Assembly (NCBI RefSeq): GCF_009730915.1
Contig: NC_052486.1
Coordinates: 21,605,589-21,669,588, forward strand
DNA length: 64,000 bases
Direction of reading: 5' to 3'
Origin: Dioscorea cayenensis subsp. rotundata
Taxonomy: Eukaryota > Streptophyta > Magnoliopsida > Dioscoreales > Dioscoreaceae
The translations under genes were made by a program, and so were the position numbers. Positions within the stretch are counted from its first letter, which is position 1, and each line of letters opens with the position of its first letter. The notes under the pieces are model-generated. The model worked only from the letters and a program-made list of their open reading frames with translations. It was not told the DNA's origin and made no database searches. Positions 35,505 through 47,597 of this stretch are shown piece by piece.

Positions 35505-36536
35505 CTAACCCATGGCAGACTTGAGAGAATCACCAGCGCCCTGGAAGAAGCAATACGAGAGTGCAAAATCAGCCATAAAGATGCTCACAAGGGAAATCAC
35601 AACAGCCGACGTGGTCGACTCCCCCACGCCCTTGGCGCCGCCGAGGGTCGTGACACCCCACGCGCAGCTCACCACGGCGATGATCCCCCCAAAGACATTG
35701 GCCTTGATCATCGCGCTTATCAGATCCCACGGCCTCAGCGCTTTCCTCGCGGAATCGAGTATGATGTTGATGCTGACGCCGTAGACGGCGTCCGCCAGGA
35801 GGGCGCTAGAAGCGAGGCCGACGGCGAAGCACATGAGAGTGAGAACAGGAAGAGCGGCGCAGCAGGCGATGACGCGAGGAGTGACGAGGTAGTCAACGGG
35901 ATTGGCGCCGAGGACGCGGAGAGTATCAGTCTGCTCAGAGACCTGCATGGTGCCGAGCTCAGCAGCGAAGGCGGATCCGATGCGACCAGCAGCAACGACG
36001 GCGGTGACAACGGGGCTGAGCTCACGGGAGAAGGCAAGGGCCAAGACGCCGCCAACAGAGCGGTGAAGACCGAGACGAGTGAACTCGCGAACGAACTGGA
36101 TGGTGAAGGCCATGCCGACGAAGGCGGCGGTGAGGAGGGAAACACCGAGGGAGCGAGGGCCAGCGCGCTCGAGCTGCTGGAGTGTGTTGCGCCAATGGAC
36201 CTTGTGGGAGATGATGGCGCGGTGGAAGACCTGGCCGGCGAGGATGGGGACGGAGAGGGCACGCCATAGAGGCCGTGGAGGGCTCCACGAAGAGACAACG
36301 GAGGTGGCAGCCATTGCTGTAGCGGCATCGGCGGCGAGTGTGGGTTCGGGGGCGTTGTTGGAGGAGCGATCGTCGAGGCAGAGGAGAGGGCGAGGAGATG
36401 GGGATCGAATTGGAGGATGGAGCTTCCATTGTAGTGATCTTGGAGATGGATTGATGGAGATGATCGTCGACCTTGTGGAGAAGGAGGAGAAGAGGTCTAG
36501 GGTTTGAGAAGGGGTTGAGATGAAGAGAGACTCCAT
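35505..36536 (-). CDS. TGD1: TGD1-type permease of the chloroplast inner-envelope lipid ABC transporter
   Basis: An intronless 343-residue MlaE/TGD1-family permease. In plants TGD1 works with the substrate-binding TGD2 and ATPase TGD3 to bring ER-derived lipid precursors across the inner chloroplast envelope for galactolipid synthesis. Residues 1 to about 75 are serine-, arginine- and proline-rich and low in acidic residues (MESLFISTPSQTLDLFSSFS), as in a chloroplast transit peptide. The MlaE domain covers about 100-340, with hydrophobic segments near 129-149, 162-183, 221-247, 279-297 and 308-331. The family signature is clear: SRELSPVVTAVVAAGRIGSA (170-189), then AELGTMQVSEQTDTL (192-206) and GANPVDYLVTPRVIA (210-224). 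Length agrees with plant TGD1 (about 350). A (GA)n-rich leader lies at 36537-36560. The start is the first ATG of the frame and is followed by the transit peptide. Confidence 0.94.
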   Translation of the reverse strand: MESLFISTPSQTLDLFSSFSTRSTIISINPSPRSLQWKLHPPIRSPSPRPLLCLDDRSSNNAPEPTLAADAATAMAATSVVSSWSPPRPLWRALSVPILAGQVFHRAIISHKVHWRNTLQQLERAGPRSLGVSLLTAAFVGMAFTIQFVREFTRLGLHRSVGGVLALAFSRELSPVVTAVVAAGRIGSAFAAELGTMQVSEQTDTLRVLGANPVDYLVTPRVIACCAALPVLTLMCFAVGLASSALLADAVYGVSINIILDSARKALRPWDLISAMIKANVFGGIIAVVSCAWGVTTLGGAKGVGESTTSAVVISLVSIFMADFALSYCFFQGAGDSLKSAMG

Positions 36537-37879
36537 CGCGCGCGAGAGCGAGAGAGAGAGAAATGCGCCTTTTAATTTCTAAATTATATAAATAATTTCT
36601 AAATTATATAAAAATATTTATTTTAGTCGAGTAAAAGTTTTCACTGCTTTTTAGTTATATATATTTATTATTTTTTTAAATTTAAATATTGTATTATTTA
36701 ATATAATTATTTTAAATCAATTACCATTTGGTTTATTGACCCAGGGATACTTCACGAAAAAGAAAAACATTCTCTGTTAAAAGGTGTGAGTTTAAATTTT
36801 AATTCTCTCAGATGTTATAAAATTCAGTTTTTTTATTTTTTTGTCTATTTTTTTAACATGTAATTTATTTATATTTATTAAAAAATATAGGTATGAATGT
36901 GATAAATATACCATACAAAAAGATAATTAAATGCAATCCACAAATTTTTTATACCTTAAAAAAACTATAGTACAAAAATTTTGTAAAATTATAAGAGAGA
37001 AGGTGAAAATTATTCTTTGTTAAAATAAAAAACCCAAATTACTTTAACATGTCTAATGTTAACAAAACATGATAAAAAAATTAAAGGTTAGGGTTTAATG
37101 AATTATTTGTGAAAATCTAATTTCTTCCTTTTAATATTTTTACTAATTAGTTATTTTTAAAATCTTTTTAAAAAAATATAATTATAAAATAATAATTTTT
37201 AATAAAAAATTAAGGGGTGAATATTAAAAAATAAAAAAATATCATAAAATATTGTCATATGATTTTATTATTGCAAAACAATTTCTTCAATACAAAAAGT
37301 ATTACAATAATTATGTATTTTATCATCTAGTACTTTATGTGAATCAAACAACGAACAATGGTATTCATTGAACATTAATCAAATACAAAACTATAACATA
37401 ATTAATGTAACACCTTAAATTTTGTCACTTGTAACTATTCTTGTTGTAGTTGATAAAATTATTATTGCCCCTAGAGGTTTTTTTAAAGGCGACAAACATC
37501 ACCTAGAGGTGCTATTTATTTTCTATGAACTGAATGGATTTATTAAGCATGTATTTGTCTTGGATTTAGATTTATTATCTTTTGTCTGCAACCTCAAATC
37601 CTCTTGAATTTGAAGGCTAGGGATTTATGGTCAAGTTTAACACCTCCTCTTGATTTTGATTTTGATTGTGATTTGAAATCAATGAGGTTCCAAGTAAATA
37701 GTGTAATTTAGGAGCTTGAATTTCACATAGATATTTACTTAACTTAAGCATGCATGATTATGATCCATGAAAAATGTATGCATGAGCGGTTGGTTACTTC
37801 TATGTTTGTTTTTGTTAATGAGGATAGCTTGTGAGTGGTGCTAAGATATGATGTTTTGATCTTGATTGAGGGAGGCTTG

Positions 37880-37915
<36 letters not shown>

Positions 37916-37999
37916 GTTACTAAGCATGCTAAATTCAGGTATGTGTGATGTTAGCAAAGTGTTTGATTGAAGGGATAGACTTAAAAGTGTAGTGTAATT

Positions 38000-38164
38000 G
38001 ATGTAGTTCGTGTAACGTCCAATGGGCTTTTGACACATGTAATAAAAATATATTAAAATATAATAATTTTTTCATAATATTCTTTTTTTCTATTAAATTA
38101 CTCATCTCATGAGACAAGTGTCAAAAATTTAACAGTGAACTACATGAACTACACCTACTACATC
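38000..38164. mobile_element. MITE-like element with about 45-bp terminal inverted repeats
   Basis: The left end GATGTAGTTCGTGTAAC..CTTTTGACACATGT pairs with the reverse complement of the right end (GATGTAGTAGGTGTAG..TTTTTGACACTTGT). The 165-bp body between them is AT-rich and non-coding. No clear target-site duplication was found, so the superfamily is open. Confidence 0.65.
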
Positions 38165-38316
38165 TATGGCATTTCACCTAAAGTTTCTCCTTGATTGATT
38201 AAATACTTGAATGGAAAATAATGTATGAAAATAGTAGTGTTTATGCTTGAATATTAACTTACATACTTATGGTCGGCATGAGATGTTAATGAGAATGATG
38301 AGTTTGAGATGTAAGA

Positions 38317-39119
38317 GTTGTTTGGTGGTCATAAGTGAAAATGTTGTATTTTAATTTACATCAATGTTGTTTGGTTTACTGTAACTGAAAATACTACATT
38401 TACTTTTTATTTATTTGGTTTAATGTAAGTTTAAACTATAGTTATCATGCAAGTGGAATGGTGAGATTACCCTAATTACCTATCATTATTATTATTATTA
38501 TTATTAATTATATAATACTCTTCATCAAAATTACTTTAAGTAGAATTAATTTATTAAATTAATAAATTATTTATTAAATTTAAAACATTTAATATTTCTT
38601 TAATTTTATTACTTGAAAAAATTATAATTGAATTTTAAAAAACTTAAACTATTAATTATTTTTATAATATTTCAATTATAAAAATACTTTATGATAAAAT
38701 TAATTAATTATATAAACATTTACATTATAAAATATAATATTTCTTTCATTTCATTACTTAAAAAAATTTATAATTAATTTTTAAAAAAATATAATATTCT
38801 CAATAAAAAAAATATTTTTTTCGTAAAAATATTTAATTATATAAATATTATTTTATAAAAATATTTACTATTTTTTAATTTTATTACATAAAAATATTTT
38901 TATGATTAATTTAAAGACAATTTGTTTTATTAAATATTTTTTTAATTAAATATGGAACATGAGTGAATACTACTTACATTTTACTGTAAGTTAAAATACG
39001 GTAAAAATGCACTAAATTGTAAAATATTTTACATGTAAAACTTATTTTACAGCAAACCAAATAACATTTTACATATAAAATTAATTACATTACAACTACT
39101 TACAGGTAATCCAAATAGC
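38317..39119. mobile_element. AT-rich non-autonomous TIR element
   Basis: The left end carries GTTGTTTGGTGGTCATAAG and, some 60 bp in, GTTGTTTGGTTTACTGTAA. The reverse complement of the right end carries GCTATTTGGATTACCTGTAA and, at similar spacing, GTTATTTGGTTTGCTGTAA. The paired outer and inner motifs indicate long imperfect terminal inverted repeats. The interior has no coding capacity. No target-site duplication was resolved. Confidence 0.55.
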
Positions 39120-39483
39120 ATCGTAGTGAATGATGTCAATGTTTTGTTTTTAAGTTGAACCGCTTGTGAAGAAATTTTGTGATTTATTTGTAGGGCTTGT
39201 ATGCCTTCAAACTTGTTATGAAAATAGGATTTTTACTGGGTATTTAAGGTCCCTGCAACAATGGAGAACAGTGCTTCTAATTTTCTATGTACAAAGAACA
39301 AATTTTCACACTAATAATTATTAATGTGTGTATATATATATATTAATATAGCCAAAATAATTAGAGATTCATTATGCCTTTGGATTGATGGAAATTACAA
39401 AAAGGAAAAAAACAACTTTACCTTTCAGAAATTCAGAGGTTATTTCAGCATAACTGGTGAGATTTTCTCAAGAAAAAAAATTC

Positions 39484-42075
39484 TCAATTGGGATCATCTG
39501 CAGCAGAAAACTGAAGTAATTTTGTTTTAAACTCAGCAGGAATACGAATAGGACGATAGTTCTGGTCGAGCCAGACGGCTGTGCCTTTTGCTTCTAAAAT
39601 TGGCTGATCAAAATAGAACTAATAAGTAAATTCATCGTAGATGAAAATCATAGGATGTAAGTCATTAATAACACCTAAAGTTTTAATCATAGTTTGTTTT
39701 AATCCCCAAATAAAAAACATCTATTTTGACCCGAACCGGATGAATTATTCATTTTAGCCCCTTGTTGAACAAAAGTTTATGGGTCTGTCGATGTCAAAAC
39801 AATCAAATTCTTAGTTTATGGGTCAAAAATAATTTTTTTCTTTACTTTAGTGATCAAAACAAACAATGACCAAAAATTTAGGGGATCACTAATGACTTTA
39901 ACCCTATCTTATAACATCCAAGGGAATAAAGGAGAAATGAAGAAAATCATGTCACAGACCTTTTGATCAGGCAGCTTGAAGATTAAGTGGTCGAAGAAAA
40001 TCCGGGCAGCAGAAGTGCCTGAAATCCTTACTTTCACAACAAATTTATCGTGACTCTGCGAAATGCAAATGCAAGGAACTATATCAATTATTGTGTATAA
40101 AACATCTCAGAAAATGTATTCAAATAAGTATACAAAAATATGGATGTAAAGATGTCTAAATTCATTTCAACCAATCAAGCCGGAATTAAGACATACTCTC
40201 AAGGGAGAGATGAATTTTAAGGACAGCTCAGAAAGTGCTAGTGACTCGCCAGTGCGAGCGACTGCATCTGCACTAAGGCCAATCTTTTCCAGGAGTTCAT
40301 GGCGACCTGAGTCAATCAATGGCATCAAAACAACTCAAAATTAAAATTTATTTAATTAGCAAACATGTACTTATTCTTATGAAATTAATGTTGCAGCAAT
40401 GGCCCTGAAAGATGTGATGCCTATAATTTCAAGACATACACTGCTCCTGAAGCGAGACAATTGGTCATCCTATCAATGTTTGTCTATTCACATTGCATTT
40501 TTAGTCACATATTAATCAAACCAATGTTAGGCATTATTTATTTTAAGATTGCATCACTGGCAATGTATGACAAAAGCGAAATAGAGAAACAAATGATCTT
40601 ATGGAAGGGGATTAGTTGATCTCTAATTGATTGACTAATTAAACTAGGCATGTCAAATACATTATAATTCAAAATACATTTCTTGATTTTTACCATCAAC
40701 TAGCACAAGGAGAAAAGCATTGAAGCAACCAATGAAATTGTTCAGAAAGAGAAAGCACAAACCTAATTAGCTCATATTATCATATTTTCATTGGATGCCA
40801 TCTGCTTAGCCCATTTTAATGTACATAACAACTTCATAAATTATTACAGCCAAGGTGAGTTCTGAAATTGAGTCAGCTCAGCAATAATTCTCTTTATAAG
40901 CCAAACATACCCCAAAATAATACACACTCAATTTCACAACAAATATGCTTAAAAAAGAAAAAAAAAAACACACTTGAAACAAGTACTGACACATATTGAC
41001 TACGAAGTAACAAAACAAATTTAGATGTAAAATTACAACTGAATGAAAAGAGCTCATGCATACAAAATTTTAGAAAAAATAAGCCTTATCCGAATATCAC
41101 AGACCTTCAATTTTCTAATTAACAAATACCATATAATTGCATAGGAAGTAACAGAACAAACTTAGAACAATACAACAACAAATTCAAATGCAAATTTACA
41201 ATTTAGCAAAAAGGATTCTAAGTATACCAAATTTTAAGATCAATCAACCTAATCTTACTATCACAGATCTCCCATTTCCATGCTATCTACACTAAAAATC
41301 TTAGTTAACCAAAGCATTATGATATCATCACAGAGAAAGTAGCACAACAAAATTTAGAAGCAAGCATACCAAAATTTTAAGACAAGAAAACCATAATCTA
41401 AAACCAAAAAAGATGTTCAATTTCAAGCCAAAGATGCTAAAAAGAAACCAAATTTAACAAACAAAAGCACTATCATATCATCGAATGAGAACGAACAAGG
41501 ACAAATTCAGAACAACAACAAAGCAATGAATTTGAGAAGCCATAAATTTACAAGTTAATTAATGAAAAGATATAAATTTTACCATGTTGGCAATAGCTAG
41601 CATAGACAGCATTGTTAACAACACCCATATTGATCCAATTCATAGTCACGTACTTTAAGCTCAACTTCGAAAAACCTATATACATCCATAAAGATCACGA
41701 ATTCAGTTCGATCTATAATTGAAAACAAAAACGACGTCATCAAAGGAAATCAGAAAGGAGAAACGCGATGATTCACTACCTCGGATCTTGCGAAAGATCA
41801 AAAAACGCCTGCGAGTTGATCGTAGCAGCGGATCGGAGATGGCGGTGAGGGCGAAGCGAGAAGAAGATGGGGTTTCTGAGTGGGAGTTGAAGAGATGGCG
41901 GTGGAACGGGGTTGGCCGAGTGGAGGCGGCGGGATGAGAAAGGTCCGGCATCCGTCGGCGAGTGGTGAGCGGAGTGTGAGGAGCGCGTCGGAGATGAGGC
42001 CGTGCAGCGGCATGGAAATGGTGCTCGACGACGAGTGCGCGCGGTGAGTGTAAAGAAGGTGTGGGATTGCGTCAT
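39484..42075 (-). CDS. chloroplast acyl-ACP/acyl-lipid thioesterase (ALT/4HBT hotdog), with a 1-nt frameshift
   Basis: A plant single-hotdog thioesterase that releases fatty acids or beta-keto acids from acyl-ACP in plastids. Exons: 41780-42075, 41583-41675, 40197-40306, 39960-40055, 39484-39603, all GT..AG. Exon 1 is an S/R/P-rich transit peptide from the ATG at 42075. Exon 2 begins [16 protein letters not shown], the hotdog core, then continues [15 protein letters not shown] only after a one-base frame change: the run read as GGG (plus-strand CCC at 41624-41626) has one base more than the frame needs, and the literal frame stops within three codons. Exons 3-5 restore the expected phases ([59 protein letters not shown]) and end at TGA 39484-39486. 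The aspartate of DQYG is the family's expected catalytic position. All else looks intact, so this is either a sequencing error or a young null allele. It lies 725 bp downstream of the proteasome gene. Confidence 0.88.
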
Positions 42076-42800
42076 TGGCCCAAGAGAAAGAGACTACTTT
42101 GGAATTTGGAGGCGTTATAACCGAGGTGTGTATTATATACATTATATATACAATAAGTTTTTATCTACCTTTTTATTATTTTATAAAATTTTATACAAAA
42201 TGAGTTATTTTTCTTCACATTGCTCTCCTATTTAATTTAAAAAAAAACAGAATTAAATGGTATTGATAATTAAAAAAATAATAATAAATATTTTTTAATT
42301 TTAAAAAATAATAGATAAAAAAAAACAGAGGAAATATCATATTTCATATAACATACGTCACGCTTTCTGTTATATATATATATATGGGTCTAATATAGAT
42401 ACACATTGAAAACACACCTACTATATATATGTGTATTTTACATATGGGTCTATTTTTCTATTTTTTTCAAAGATATTTCATGACATATTTAATATAATTA
42501 AAAAAATAATAATAGTACATTTATTTGGAGAACTCTGTTGGTCAAGACTCCAAACATGATTTCTCTTATAAAAAAAAGAGAATAAATTGATGATTCACTT
42601 ATTTAAAATTTAAAAATAAAAAACAAAATTTAAAACTCTTTCAAATAGTGAAAATTTTAAAGAACAATGTAACGAAGGGAGCGTACTTCGGAGATAAATT
42701 ACTACTATACAATTTTTACATGAATTTGAGTGTAATTATATTTTGAATCTGAAGTTCAGACAAAATAAACAAATAAAAATTTGCCATCATCTACCATATC
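42076..42800. other. intergenic region between PBA1 and the thioesterase gene
   Basis: This 725-bp AT-rich spacer lies between two genes on the same strand and should contain the proteasome gene's polyadenylation region and the thioesterase promoter. Nothing else was recognised. Confidence 0.6.
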
Positions 42801-45800
42801 TCATGTGCTCATTGGCACTGGGCTCTCAGCTGAGCTTCCTGACGACAGGATGTCGAGAAGAGAGCTATGCGCCTCCAACTCCTCGTGCCACAATGGGAGC
42901 GTGTCGCCGGGGTAGAAGTTCCGAGTAACACCATCAGCATTGATCTGCAAAACCAGTAAAAAGTTAATTTGTTGAGTATTGGGAGTAATTTTATTAGCCA
43001 GAGATTTAACATGTGATAGTAAACGAGTTTACCGTGCACATTAGCATGAAATCTACAGATGACTATTAATCAGATACAGCAAAGTTTTGGTTACACACAC
43101 ACACATGTATTTTGTATGATCATCAAGATTACTTGGTAACAGAAATAATGATTTCAAGTTCTCGCAAATGTACAACTGTTTCAATTTACAGGAAAAGAAA
43201 CTGACACAATGACGGAATTGAATAAGATACTCACAATCACAGTGTGGACGACGCCTCCACTTGCACCATCACGAGCAATGGCAAGAGAAACAGCCTTCAC
43301 CACCAATTTCTGCAATATGCAACAAAAATTAAAGACCAACAATGAGTGGCTGGTATCACAAGGAGCAACCGAATGGTCAATTCTTTTTTTATTACTATTG
43401 CACTCTATCCCAATCACAAAGTTCAAGATTGAATCCTAGGTCATCCTTTCAAGTAGTTTTCATTCATATACAGCCTCAATATTATTTTTTCCAACAACCA
43501 ATATCCAGTTGAGTTTTGTGTATTATATTGGAAGAAAGGAATAAACAGATAGTAGGCAGTCACTGAATCAGAAAAGATTTCCAAAATATAGGAGTATAAA
43601 AGAGAAAAAGAGTTCAAACAACCATAAGTGGTGACAATCAAGCAAATCATCTTAGATTTACAGTGTATATTCAATATATTGTTTGGCATTTGAAAAACAG
43701 TTGCTTGATCTAGGCTAACACCCTTTGATCTTGCCCTAAGATTTGCTAATGCTGCATCAAGTGAAAATTGGATACATATGGAACAAGTGCACTTGTAACA
43801 CTTTAACCATCCATTCAACGATCTTAGAAATAAAAGCCAAAATATTAATAATTTTGCCATTTGATCCATGGTTTTAAATTTCAGTTGAGCCAAAATTTGG
43901 AAAATTTTGGTTTTCAGCAAAATCCAGCCCTGGCTCCAGCTTTTATCCACAAATGGGCATTATTACTCGATCGAAAATCATTAAGCAACTTATCATCATT
44001 TTCATTATCTTGAATTCCACATTGGCATCATAGGGCTATGTAATTATCATCAATACATAGATCCCTCAGTGAACATTACACAACTATAAACCATGCAGAA
44101 AAAGCAGGACATAAAACTGAAAACTTTATTTGAAAGAACAAAAAACATTATGAATCAATTTCCTTTGCTTGTCTAGGTTTCACTTGCATTTCAATGTTTT
44201 TCCCACATTTCTTAAACAAAAATCACAGGTCTCCTATTAGTAATTTACTGTCAAATAAATATGGGCTAAAGTCAAAAAATCATGGAAATAATCAAACCAA
44301 AGTAGAATTCAGAACACTGGAACCACAACATAAAACCATGATGCGCACCTCAGCTTCTTCCTTGCTCATGCCTTCCTTCCATGCTTGATCGAAGAAACCA
44401 TACAAGTAACTGGAGCCAGATCCTGTAAATACAATTTTCATTGTAGCAGTGACACAAATTCAATCATCATATTGGTAAATTCCACTAAGCAGATCAGCTC
44501 ATGGAAGGCAGTTACAGTAATCATGAAGGAAAATTAGAAATTGTAAAACTTTACAAAGATATAAAGCCAACTCCAACACACACACACACACACACACAAA
44601 GAAGACTAGCACTGTTTGGTAATCAAATTTCACACAATTTCTCAAATACTCAAAGGTACCCCAAAAAAAAGGCTTTGTAATTCAGTCATATAAGAAAATC
44701 AATGGGTAGGTGCACAGTCATAGAGTGATATAGCAAGAATGCTGCCAAATCTAGATCTTTCTTGAAAGGCCATACTTACCGCCAATAGTGAAAGGTTCTT
44801 TCAAGATAGTCCCTCCAAGCGGAATTGAGTAAATCTGTCCCCCTTCATATTTATCCCAGCCACCAACAATGAGGCCAGTTTGAAGCATGTTCTGAAAATG
44901 AATGGTGAAAATGAGAGTAGAACAAAACATACAAAAGAACCACAGTATTCATCAAATCATGTGATTATATTACAGATCATGTGCCGTGTGTGCTATATTC
45001 GAAAGAAAGGTTGCAAACAGATGACAGAATAGTAATATGCAGGCATACTAGGAAAGTTCTATGGTGGCGACATAATTTAACCACAAAAAAAAAGGGATAT
45101 ATAGGTAATGGTACAATGTCGTTACCATTAAAACCAAACTGAAATCCCTTGTGGTATAGAAATAATCCCAACTATTCAAACAAGTTGGCAATGAGGATTA
45201 CCTTGTTCTGGTATGACAATAACCTAACCAAATTAGCAGCAACTTTGGCAGTTGCCGGTTCCCCCGGTTGAATCCTGTGTCAAAAAAGGACAAAAAAAAA
45301 ATGTACACAATTTTTTACACATTATTGAAACCAAAATGATAAAACACATTTATTAGGATATAAAACACCATTGCAACAATAGGGAATTTATAAAGGGCTA
45401 AATGACAAATACATATAACAAAGAGATAAGAATAGCAATGTTATTTACTGTTAAAAACAGGTCTTGAAGGAAAAAGAACGTGACAAATATAACGTCAATG
45501 AAACACAATTCTATAAACTTACGTGTGCTGCTCAAGAAAATATCTGACATAATCAGAGACGATCTGGGAATCAGCAGCCTGCCATGAAAAAGAAATTTGT
45601 AAATTAACCATCATTCAAATCAAAAAGCGCAGATAAGTGCGCACATACAAGAGAAAACAAGCCATACAACAGTGAGAAGTGAGGCAACATACAATGAAAT
45701 TTGTAAATTAAATGAGTGAGGCCACATACAACAAAGCAAAATTAACCATCATTCACATCAATAAGTGCGCATATTTAACATAACACATCAATGAGGGTAA

Positions 45801-47032
45801 CAAAATCAATGTAAGGTAGTCCTTTATGGGTCTTCTACACTTAGCAAAGGCCCACCTAAATTCCACCAATTGCTTTATGCCCATATTTACAGCAAGAACA
45901 CAACTTATGTGCCTCACCAAGAATTAGGACACTCTTTTTTTTTTTGCTTTGCCCTACTAAATAAAGCAAAACCAATTATCATCCATACACATGACAAGTC
46001 AAGAAACACAGATAAACCATCCAATGAGTGAGGCCACATACTACAAAGCAAAATCAACCATCATTCAAATCAATAAACGCAGATATACATGAGAAAACAA
46101 GAAATAGACAGATAAACCATTCAATAAAGAAAGAGAAGTCAAGCATTATACAACACAGAAGAAGGCAGTCCAACAATCAATCAAGCCAATCATGCTGATA
46201 TAATACACAGATAGTCCATAAAATGAGAGTAGAGATGTAAAGCCTTATTAAACAAAGCAAAACCAACAATCATTTGAACAAATTAGCGCTGATATGCATG
46301 CGAACTCAAGAAATACATAGACAATAAATTCAATGAAAAAACAAGAAGAGAAGCCTTGTAAAACAGAGCAAAATCAACAAGCACTAAAACCAATCATTTA
46401 TAAAATGAATGAGAAATGAACAAATACACGGATAATCCATTCAATGGAAAAAAAAAAAAAAGATAAGTCAATCTATAAAACAGTGCAAAACCAAAGCCAA
46501 TGATCATCGAAACAAGTTAGTGTTGATCAACATAAGAAATAAACATGTACAAAAGATACTCCATTCAATGGAAAAAAGATTAGTGAATCCTCACAAAACA
46601 GAGCAAACCCAGCCACAATTCAAACAAATTAAGACTGATATCATGAGAAATAAAGCAATTCAGATAACCAACAAAATAATCCACAAATAATCCACAGAAT
46701 GATCAGGAAATACCGATCCAGAGCGGCAGACATAGACATTGTCCGTCAGCTGAGTAATCTTATCCGACTCCCGATTGGCGACATACATCCCTAAACACAC
46801 AAAATCAGAAGAAAATCAAATTAAAAAAACACAAATCCGAGCTCAAATTCAACACAGGAAAAGAAGACAATCCTCTTTTTTCCCAAAATTTCTTCATATC
46901 TACCAAAAAAAAAACCAAAAAATAGATACCTGTGCTGGTCCTCGAGTCGGCACCGAGAACAACGCCACCATCGTAGGTGACCCCGATGATCGTAGTTCCC
47001 ATCGAATGGGGAGCATTATGCAAGCCTTCCAT
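42801..47032 (-). CDS. PBA1: 20S proteasome beta-1 subunit (caspase-like activity)
   Basis: A catalytic subunit of the 20S core proteasome, cleaving after acidic residues. Exons: 46930-47032, 46714-46790, 45523-45578, 45202-45274, 44780-44891, 44349-44422, 43235-43309, 42801-42944; all GT..AG, 714 nt, 237 residues, no stop. The precursor starts [12 protein letters not shown] with the cleavage before Thr13, the mature N-terminal nucleophile ([20 protein letters not shown]). Asp29 and Lys45, mature Asp17 and Lys33, are present. Later family blocks are [52 protein letters not shown] and [12 protein letters not shown]. The C-terminal tail ([11 protein letters not shown]) is variable in the family. 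In-frame codons upstream of 47032 contain no ATG, so this start is secure. Intron 2 (45579-46713) is filled by a degenerate tandem repeat. Expected to be constitutive. Confidence 0.96.
44575..44598. repeat. (CA)n microsatellite in PBA1 intron 5
   Basis: About eleven to twelve CA dinucleotides in a row, between PBA1 exons 5 and 6. Confidence 0.93.
45595..46690. repeat. degenerate minisatellite, about 115-125-bp unit, in PBA1 intron 2
   Basis: The block AAA(C/A)AGAGCAAAA(C/T)CAACAATCATT, then CAAATTAGCGCTGATAT, then ACAAGAAATA..CAGATAATCCAT, then TTCAATGAAAAAA recurs about every 120 bp across the intron (near 45600, 45730, 46040, 46250, 46370, 46485 and 46590). Copies are diverged and some are truncated or rearranged. 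Confidence 0.75.
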
Positions 47033-47597
47033 GAAGCGAGCGAGCGAGAGCACGAGAAGCAGTGGATTGGAGAGCAAGAAAGAGAGTGAAGCAAACCCGT
47101 TTGTTTTTTAAAAGTACAATTTAATCACATGAACATATGTGTTTATATAGGAAAAAAAAAGTTTTAAATTTGAGTTTAAATAAAAGTCAATGAATAATGA
47201 TTTATTTTTAAATATAAACAAAATTTTGAGTTTATTTATGCTTGAAAAAAAAGGAAATTTTAATATTAATAAAACCCGATTCTATTTTTAATCAAACTAA
47301 AAAATTTGAGTGATTCAAAAAAATTAATTTTAAAAACTCGAATTTAATCCCAATTCGGATTAAAAAATATAAATAAATAAATAGATTTAAAATTTGAGTT
47401 TAAATAAAAAATTTAATTCTTATTCGATGTTGAAAGAAAATTTAAATATGATAATAAAAAAAGAAAATAATTAATAATACTAATAATTAAATTCAAATTT
47501 TTTTTTAAAAAAATCCTCAACAATGTACATGGTGGCCGGATCCTTTGGCTTTTGGTTAGAAAGGATGCATGTAGGGTTGAGAGGAGAAGAAATGAAA
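47033..47597. other. intergenic region upstream of PBA1
   Basis: AT-rich; the first part should include the PBA1 promoter and leader. No gene or transposon end was recognised before the inverted-repeat element begins. Confidence 0.55.

Larger units (their letters stand above)
36537..39483. other. AT-rich intergenic region with small DNA transposons
   Basis: Upstream of the TGD1-type gene and downstream of the thioesterase gene. It holds a 165-bp MITE-like element (38000-38164), an about 800-bp AT-rich TIR element (38317-39119) and an (AT)n run at about 37881-37910. No gene was seen. Confidence 0.55.

Noticed and set aside
35475..36507. Long plus-strand ORF opposite the TGD1-type gene
   Set aside because: Shadow of the GC-rich minus-strand gene, whose protein has a clear MlaE domain.
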